Positions 36,548-41,996 of a stretch of 41,996 nt of DNA are shown here, in pieces. Positions within the stretch are counted from its first letter, which is position 1; every line of letters begins with the position of its first letter. Source of the DNA: Actinomycetospora sp. (GTDB lineage Bacteria > Actinomycetota > Actinomycetes > Mycobacteriales > Pseudonocardiaceae); assembly GCA_029266415.1 (NCBI GenBank), contig JAQSWW010000024.1, forward strand, positions 1 to 41,996. The letters are read 5' to 3'. The notes beneath the pieces are model-generated. The model made no database searches and was not told the origin of the DNA. It worked only from the letters and a program-made list of their open reading frames with translations. Made by a program: the position numbers and the translations under genes.

Positions 36548-38110
36548 GTGAGCTCCAGTGGTGACCGCCCCGTCCTCGTCGTCGACTACGGCGCGCAGTA
36601 CGCGCAGCTCATCGCCCGGCGGGTGCGGGAGGCGCAGGTCTACTCCGAGGTCGTGCCGCACACGACGCCCGTGGACGAGATGCTCGCCAAGGACCCGGCG
36701 GCGATCGTGCTCTCGGGCGGGCCCGCGAGCGTGTACGCCGAGGGTGCGCCGAGCATCGACCCCGCGCTGTTCGACGCGGGCGTGCCGGTGTTCGGCATCT
36801 GCTACGGCTTCCAGCTCATGGCCGGTGCGCTCGGCGGCACCGTGGCGCACACCGGCGACCGCGAGTACGGGCGCACCGAGCTGTCGGTGGCGGGGGACGC
36901 GGGGCGGCTGCACGACGAGCTCCCCGACGCCCACCCCGTGTGGATGAGCCACGGCGACGGCGTGACGAAGGCGCCGGAGGGCTTCACGGTCACCGCGTCG
37001 TCGCCCGGGGCGCCGGTCGCGGCGTTCGAGGACGTCGAGCGGCGCTTCGCCGGCGTGCAGTACCACCCCGAGGTCGGGCACTCGCCCCACGGCCAGGAGG
37101 TGCTGCGCCGCTTCCTGCGCGACGTGGCCGGCGTGGACGCCGACTGGAACACCGCGAACATCATCGCCGAGACCGTCGACGCGGTCCGCGCGCAGATCGG
37201 CCCCGAGGGGCGCGCGATCTGCGGGCTGTCGGGCGGCGTCGACTCCGCGGTGGCCGCCGCGCTCGTCCAGCGTGCGATCGGCGACCGGCTGACCTGCGTG
37301 TTCGTCGACCACGGCCTGCTGCGGGAGGGCGAGCGGGCGCAGGTCGAGCGCGACTTCGTCGCCGCCACCGGGGTCGACCTCGTCACCGTCGACGCCGCCA
37401 AGACCTTCCTGCGCGAGCTCGACGGCGTCGTCGACCCGGAGGAGAAGCGCAAGGTCATCGGGCGCGAGTTCATCCGGGCGTTCGAGGGCGCGGCCCGTTC
37501 CGTGGCGGCGGGAAAGGGTGCGGACTTCCTGGTCCAGGGCACGCTCTACCCCGACGTCGTCGAGTCCGGGGGCGGCTCCGGCGCGGCCACGATCAAGTCG
37601 CACCACAACGTCGGCGGCCTGCCCGACGACCTGCAGTTCGCGCTGGTGGAGCCGTTGCGCGCGCTGTTCAAGGACGAGGTGCGCAAGGTCGGCGCGGAGC
37701 TGGGGCTGCCCGAGACGATCGTGCGCCGCCAGCCGTTCCCGGGGCCGGGGCTCGCGATCCGCATCATCGGGGCCGTCGACGCCGACCGGCTCGCCACCCT
37801 GCGCCGCGCCGACGCGATCGCCCGCGAGGAGCTGACGTCGGCGGGGCTGGACGAGGTGATCTGGCAGTGCCCGGTGGTGCTGCTCGCCGACGTGCGCTCG
37901 GTGGGCGTCCAGGGCGACGGCCGCACCTACGGGCACCCGGTGGTGCTGCGGCCGGTCTCCAGCGAGGATGCGATGACCGCCGACTGGACGCGCCTGCCCT
38001 ACGACGTGCTCGAACGCATCTCGACCCGGATCACCAACGAGTGCGCCGAGATCAACCGCGTGGTCCTGGACGTGACGAGCAAGCCGCCGGGGACGATCGA
38101 GTGGGAGTGA
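36548..38110 (+). CDS. guaA: GMP synthase (glutamine-hydrolysing)
   Basis: A 520-residue enzyme that makes GMP from XMP, ATP and glutamine, completing the pathway begun by guaB. Class I glutaminase domain ~1-195: [12 protein letters not shown] with the catalytic Cys, and [12 protein letters not shown] with the His. ATP pyrophosphatase domain ~200-400: [15 protein letters not shown]-loop. C-terminal dimer domain: [22 protein letters not shown], ending [12 protein letters not shown] 36548 is chosen because CACGAT lies 7 nt upstream, echoing the guaB layout; ATG 36539 is in frame, would add 3 residues, and is about as likely. Neither has a good ribosome-binding site. Confidence 0.96.
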   Translation: MSSSGDRPVLVVDYGAQYAQLIARRVREAQVYSEVVPHTTPVDEMLAKDPAAIVLSGGPASVYAEGAPSIDPALFDAGVPVFGICYGFQLMAGALGGTVAHTGDREYGRTELSVAGDAGRLHDELPDAHPVWMSHGDGVTKAPEGFTVTASSPGAPVAAFEDVERRFAGVQYHPEVGHSPHGQEVLRRFLRDVAGVDADWNTANIIAETVDAVRAQIGPEGRAICGLSGGVDSAVAAALVQRAIGDRLTCVFVDHGLLREGERAQVERDFVAATGVDLVTVDAAKTFLRELDGVVDPEEKRKVIGREFIRAFEGAARSVAAGKGADFLVQGTLYPDVVESGGGSGAATIKSHHNVGGLPDDLQFALVEPLRALFKDEVRKVGAELGLPETIVRRQPFPGPGLAIRIIGAVDADRLATLRRADAIAREELTSAGLDEVIWQCPVVLLADVRSVGVQGDGRTYGHPVVLRPVSSEDAMTADWTRLPYDVLERISTRITNECAEINRVVLDVTSKPPGTIEWE

Positions 38111-38117
38111 CCAGCTG

Positions 38118-39239
38118 ATGGCCGAGACGATCTTCAGCGAGATGTCCCGGCTCGCGAGCGAGTACGACGCGATCAACCTCGGGCAGGGGTTCCCCGACAC
38201 CCCGGGGCCGCGCGAGGTGGTCGACGCCGCCGTCGCGGCCATGCACAGGGGCTGGAACCAGTACCCGCCGGCCGTCGGGATTCCGTCGCTGCGCGAGGCG
38301 ATCGCCGACCACCAGCGCCGCTGGTACTCACTCGACGTCGAGGCGAACGGCGGCGTCGTCGTCTGCTCGGGGGCGTCCGAGGCGCTGTCGTCGGCGATGA
38401 CGGCGCTGCTGCGGCCCGGCGACGAGGTGATCGCGCTCGAGCCGTACTACGACCTCTACGCCGCCACCGCCGCGCTGCTCGGCGCGCGCCTGGTGCCCGT
38501 GCGCATCCACGCCCCGGACTACGCGCTCGACGCCGCGGCGCTGCGGGCGGCCGTCACCGATCGCACGCGCATGATCGTGCTCAACACCCCGCACAACCCG
38601 ACGGGTGCGGTGCTCTCGACCGCCGAGCTGGAGTCGGTCGCCGAGGTCGCCCGGGAGCACGACCTGGTGGTGCTGTCCGACGAGGTCTACGAGCACCTCG
38701 TGTTCGACGACGAGCGCCACGTCCCGATCGCGACGCTGCCGGGCATGTTCGACCGCACGATCACGGTGGGCTCCGGCGGGAAGACGTTCTCGGTCACCGG
38801 CTGGAAGATCGGCTGGGCGACGGGGCCGGCGTCGCTGGTGTCGCAGGTGCTGGGCGTGAAGCAGTGGTTCTCGTTCGCCGCCGGCACCCCGCTGCAGCAC
38901 GGCATCACCGCGGGCCTCACGCTGCCCGACAGCCGGATCGCCGCGCTCGGCACCGACCTCGCCCGCAAGCGCGACCTGCTCACCGACGGCCTGCGCGAGC
39001 TGGGCCTCGAGGTGTTCCACTCCAAGGCGACGTACTTCGTCACCGCTGACGTCGCGCCGCTGGGTGTCACCGACTCGCTGGAGTTCTGCCGCGCGCTGCC
39101 CGAGCGCGTGGGCGTCGCCGCGGTCCCGAACCAGGTCTTCCACGCCTCGCCCGAGGGCGTCGAGACCCAGGTCCGCTTCGCGTGCTGCAAGCGCGACGAG
39201 ATCCTCGCCGACGCCCTCCTGCGCCTGCGCAAGCTCTGA
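38118..39239 (+). CDS. Class I/II PLP-dependent aminotransferase (DapC-like)
   Basis: A 373-residue fold-type I aminotransferase. INLGQGFPDTPGP near residue 20, WNQYPPAVGIPSLREAI, EPYYDLYAA, NTPHNPTGAVL (cofactor Asn), SDEVYEHLVF, and the PLP Lys in SGGKTFSVTGWKIGW are all present, with a conserved Arg in VETQVRFACCK near the end. Closest in motif to actinobacterial enzymes called DapC (N-succinyldiaminopimelate aminotransferase) or YbdL-like methionine aminotransferases; the sequence alone does not decide. The N-terminus starts at TIFSEMSRLA, some 8-10 residues later than usual. It begins 7 nt after guaA, with GGGAG inside the guaA end. Confidence 0.9.
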   Translation: MAETIFSEMSRLASEYDAINLGQGFPDTPGPREVVDAAVAAMHRGWNQYPPAVGIPSLREAIADHQRRWYSLDVEANGGVVVCSGASEALSSAMTALLRPGDEVIALEPYYDLYAATAALLGARLVPVRIHAPDYALDAAALRAAVTDRTRMIVLNTPHNPTGAVLSTAELESVAEVAREHDLVVLSDEVYEHLVFDDERHVPIATLPGMFDRTITVGSGGKTFSVTGWKIGWATGPASLVSQVLGVKQWFSFAAGTPLQHGITAGLTLPDSRIAALGTDLARKRDLLTDGLRELGLEVFHSKATYFVTADVAPLGVTDSLEFCRALPERVGVAAVPNQVFHASPEGVETQVRFACCKRDEILADALLRLRKL

Positions 39240-39246
39240 CCTCCGC

Positions 39247-39273
39247 GTGTCAGCGAAGTGGCGTCGCTGACAC
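39247..39273. terminator. Inverted repeat between convergent aminotransferase and MFS genes
   Basis: GTGTCAGCGA (39247-39256) and TCGCTGACAC (39264-39273) form a perfect 10 bp stem with a 7 nt loop, in the 58 nt between two convergent reading frames. Probable bidirectional terminator; it also has the look of a short repeated palindrome, but I see only one copy here. Confidence 0.65.
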
Positions 39274-39297
39274 CCAGTGTCCGTATCGGTCCGTCGA

Positions 39298-40512
39298 TCA
39301 CCCGCGTCCCGAGGCCACGCCCTCCGCGGTCAGCTCCGCCTCGGGCACGTAGAGCCGCGGTGCGACGAGCCCGCTGACCGTGGTGATCAGGGCGATGCCG
39401 ACCAGGAGGAGCCCCGGCGCCCACGAGCTCCCGCCGGCGGCCGCGAGCACCGCCGTGGCGACCAGGGGCACGAAGCCGCACACGATCCCGGCGAGGTTGG
39501 CCGCGAGCGCGATGCCGCTGTAGCTCAGGCGCGCCGGGAAGAGCCGTGCCAGCAGGTCGCCGGAGACCGCGTACGGGATCGAGAGCATCGCGACCCCGAG
39601 CGTCACGCCGAGCACGACCGCGACGGCGTTGCGGGTGTCGAGGAGCCAGAACATCGGCAACGCGACGACGGCGGACGCGATCCCGCCGGCGACCGTCACG
39701 CGCGCGGCCCCGAAGCGCTCCGCGAGCCGGCCGCCGATCACGAGCACCCCGATCTCCACCACGGCGGCGACGAGCGTCGCGCCCAGCACGAGCGGTCGCG
39801 GCAGGTCGAGGTCGCCGGTGGCGTAGCTGATGACGAACGTCGTGGCCAGGTAGAAGCCGCCGACCCCGAGCAGCGCCGACCCGGCGCCGACGAGCAGCGC
39901 CGGCCACGCCCGGACGACGACGTCGCGGACCGGTGCCGAGGCCCGGGCGTCCTCGGCGAGCAGGCGGTCGAACAGGGGCCACTCCTCGACGCGCCGGCGC
40001 AGCCACAGGGCCACGCCGAGCAGCGGGAACGCCGCGAGGAACGGGAGGCGCCAGCCCCAGGTGTCGAAGTCGTCGGGCGGCAGCAGCGCCACCAGCAGGA
40101 ACGCGCCGGACGACAGGAGCGTGCCCACGGGGGAAACGATCTGGGGCATGGCCGCGTAGCGGCCCCGCTTCTCGGGCGGGGCGTGCTCGACGGCGAGGGT
40201 GATCGCGCCGCCCCACTCCCCGCCGACCGCGACGCCCTGCAACAGCCGCAGCAGGGTCAGCAGCACCGGTGCCGCGACGCCGATGTCCGCGAACCCGGGC
40301 AGCACCCCGATGAGCCCGGTGACCGCTCCGATCATCACCACGGTGATGAGCAGGCACGCCCGCCGCCCGATGCGGTCGCCGAGGTGGCCGAAGATGATCC
40401 CGCCGAGCGGGCGGGCGACGAAACCCACCGCGAACGAGGCGAACGCCGCGAGGGTCGCGACCACGGGATCGCCGGTGGCGAAGAACAGCCGGTTGAACAG
40501 CGCCGTGCGTGG
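39298..40512 (-). pseudogene. MHS-type MFS transporter, 5' end deleted
   Basis: 404 codons of a metabolite:H+ symporter of the ProP/ShiA/KgtP group. FAVGFVARPLGGIIFGHLGDRIGRRACLL is the loop 2-3 signature, LLRLLQGVAVGGEWGGAITLAVEH follows in helix 4, then the usual central loop and six later helices. The frame begins TALFNRLFF at the amidohydrolase junction: in this family these residues follow helix 1, so helix 1 and about 45 residues, including the start codon, are missing. Upstream the frame stays open only antisense-like within the amidohydrolase coding region. The nearest possible start is a GTG in DPVVATL, giving an 11-helix protein. Probably non-functional. Confidence 0.82.
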
Positions 40513-41996
40513 CGCGCCCGCCCCGGAGGGTGGCGACGACCTCGATGTCGCCGATGCGGTCGGGGTCGACCCGGGTGACGTCGTCGCCGAGGACGACGAG
40601 GTCGGCCGCGAAGCCGGGCGCGAGCCGTCCGCGGACGTCCTCGTCGCCGGCGATCCAGGCGGCGTCGACGGTGTAGGCGCGCAGCGCGGTCGCGGCGTCC
40701 ACGGCCTCGCCGGGGCTGAGCGTCCGTCCGTCGGCCGTGCGTCGCTGGACCATCGACTGCATCCCGCGCAGGGGGTGCCCGTCGGCGACGCACGGCCGGT
40801 CCGAGCTGGCCGGCACGCGCAGGCCGGCGCGGAGGAACGAGGCGTGGCGGTAGAGCAGGTCGGCACGGTCGTCGCCGACGGCCGCGGCCATCGAGTCCCC
40901 GATCTCGTACAGGAAGCGCGCCTGGGGCACGGGCGTGACGCCGAGGGCGGCCAGGCGGGCGAGGGCGGCGTCGTCGACGACCCCGGCGTGCTCCAGGCGG
41001 TGCCGCGGCGGGCGCACGCCGGGCCAGGGCCGGGTCGCCGCGTCGGCGAAGGCGTCGAGCGCGGCGTCCACGGCCCGGTCACCGATGGCGTGCGCGGCGA
41101 CCGGCCAGCCGCCCTCGACGGCCTCGACCAGGGCGGCGTGCAGGACCTCCGGGTCGTCGCCCAGGTAGCCCGCGTGGTCGCGGTCGGCGTAGGGCGCGCG
41201 CATCGCCGCGGTGCGCGAGCTCAGCGCCCCGTCGAAGAAGATCTTGGTGTGCCCGACGCGCAGGTCGAGGTCCCCGAGGCCCGGGCGCAGGCCCAGGTCG
41301 AGGCCGCGACCCGGCCCGCCGGGCGCCGGGTGCAGGACGGAGATCTCGGGCATGAGGTCGACACGCACGGCGAGGTCCCCGCGCTCGCGGGCGAGCTGGT
41401 AGGCGGCGAGCTCGCGCGGGGAGCGCCCGATCCACCCGCCGGCGATGCCGGCCTCGGTGACGTGCGTCAGGCCCTCGCGGGCGAAGACCGCGGTGGCCCC
41501 CGCGATCGCGTCCGCCAGCTCCTCGACCGCGTAGGGCCGCAGGAGGTCGCCGGCCAGCGCCTGCGCCGCCTCGAGCAGGACGCCGGTCGGCTCGCCCGCC
41601 TCGTCGCGGACCAGGACGCCGCCGGCGGGGACCGCGGCCGTGCCGTCGAGAACGCCCGCGCGCCGCAGGACCTCGGTGGAGACCGCGCCGACGTGCGCGG
41701 ACCGGTGCTTGAGCCAGACCGGCCGCCCGCCGCCGGCGCGGTCGAGCGCGTACCGGTCCGGCGACCCGCCGAGGGCGACGTCGTCGTAGCCGCTCCCGAC
41801 CACGAAGGCCCCGTCCGGGAGCCCGGAGGCGCGCGCGGCCACCGCGTCGTAGACGGCGCCGAGGTCGCGCAGCCCGCCGAGCGGGATCTCCGCCAGCGAC
41901 TGGCCGAACCACGCGGTGTGCTGGTGGGCGTCGTCGAACCCGGGGACCACCGTCGCGCCCCCGGCACCGACGACCCGGCGTGCGCGCACGCCGGCC
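40500..41996 (-). CDS. Amidohydrolase (YtcJ-like, metal-dependent), truncated at window edge and lacking its own stop
   Basis: About 499 codons of an amidohydrolase family 3 enzyme. Metal ligands and motifs: TVVPGFDDAHQHTAW (HxH) near the visible start, HVTEAGIAGGW, HTKIFFDGALSSRTAAM (Lys region), VAAHAIGDRAVDAALDAF, RLEHAGVV, and ASSDRPC (Asp). The C-terminal beta sandwich ends with GRLAPGFAADLVVLGDDV and IEVVATLRGGRATHG, which is where such proteins finish. No stop follows: the frame runs on through the MFS gene in the wrong frame and beyond, to 38687. The real stop was evidently lost in the deletion at 40498-40512. The N-terminus lies beyond 41996. Confidence 0.82.

Noticed and set aside
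38687-40498. Extension of the amidohydrolase frame by ~600 residues
   Set aside because: The translation after GGRATHG is Arg/Pro-rich and unrelated to any domain, runs through the MFS gene in the wrong frame and antisense to the aminotransferase; it results from loss of the stop codon.

Overview
This is a very GC-rich actinobacterial chromosome segment. The backbone matches, as I recall it, the Mycobacterium tuberculosis order from Rv3446c to guaA (Rv3396c). That order is ESX-4 genes, rplM-rpsI-glmM, Rv3440c/Rv3439c/Rv3438 homologues, glmS, nnr, alr, tsaE-tsaB-rimI, groES-groEL1, whiB, sigD-rsdA, Rv3412, guaB-guaB3 and guaA. A BldM-type regulator between whiB and sigD recalls the Streptomyces whiD-bldM neighbourhood. 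Together these suggest a non-mycobacterial member of the Pseudonocardiales or a relative. The genus is inferred only.

Layout. 1-5060: tail of an ESX-4 type VII secretion cluster (associated protein and two WXG100 proteins), then L13, S9 and phosphoglucosamine mutase in overlapping frames, then two ESX-4-linked unknown genes. 5050-13621: a divergent alpha/beta hydrolase and glmS pair, then a translationally coupled chain nnr-alr-hydrolase-tsaE, then tsaB-rimI. tsaD, expected between rimI and groES, is not there. 13626-15836: CIRCE operator, groES, groEL1 with a His-Gly tail, and a strong terminator. 15862-19124: the developmental and stress block whiB, bldM-like, sigD and its membrane anti-sigma factor. 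19155-22379: a DUF5319-type gene divergent from guaB-guaB3.

22485-36470 is an accessory block between guaB3 and guaA. It holds a large ATPase-LuxR regulator, then a tightly coupled set of a 53-residue protein, a six-helix membrane protein and a self-sufficient CYP102-type P450-reductase fusion. It continues with an HPr-like protein without the phosphorylatable His, a frameshifted rtcB, maleylacetate reductase, a mycothiol-dependent-isomerase-like protein, a TetR/P450 divergent pair and a PadR/flavin monooxygenase operon with a clear operator. 36548-41996: guaA, an aminotransferase, and a deletion junction joining a 5'-truncated MFS transporter to the 3' end of an amidohydrolase gene.

Themes worth attention: three copies of a ~55 bp palindromic intergenic element; a 53 bp repeat placed in the same reading frame in the C-terminus of TsaB and the N-terminus of GuaB; several housekeeping genes with a -10 box 6-8 nt before the start codon (leaderless mRNAs); and a run of proteins that keep a fold but have lost its key residues (BldM-like receiver, HPr, alpha/beta hydrolase, GuaB3, small P450).
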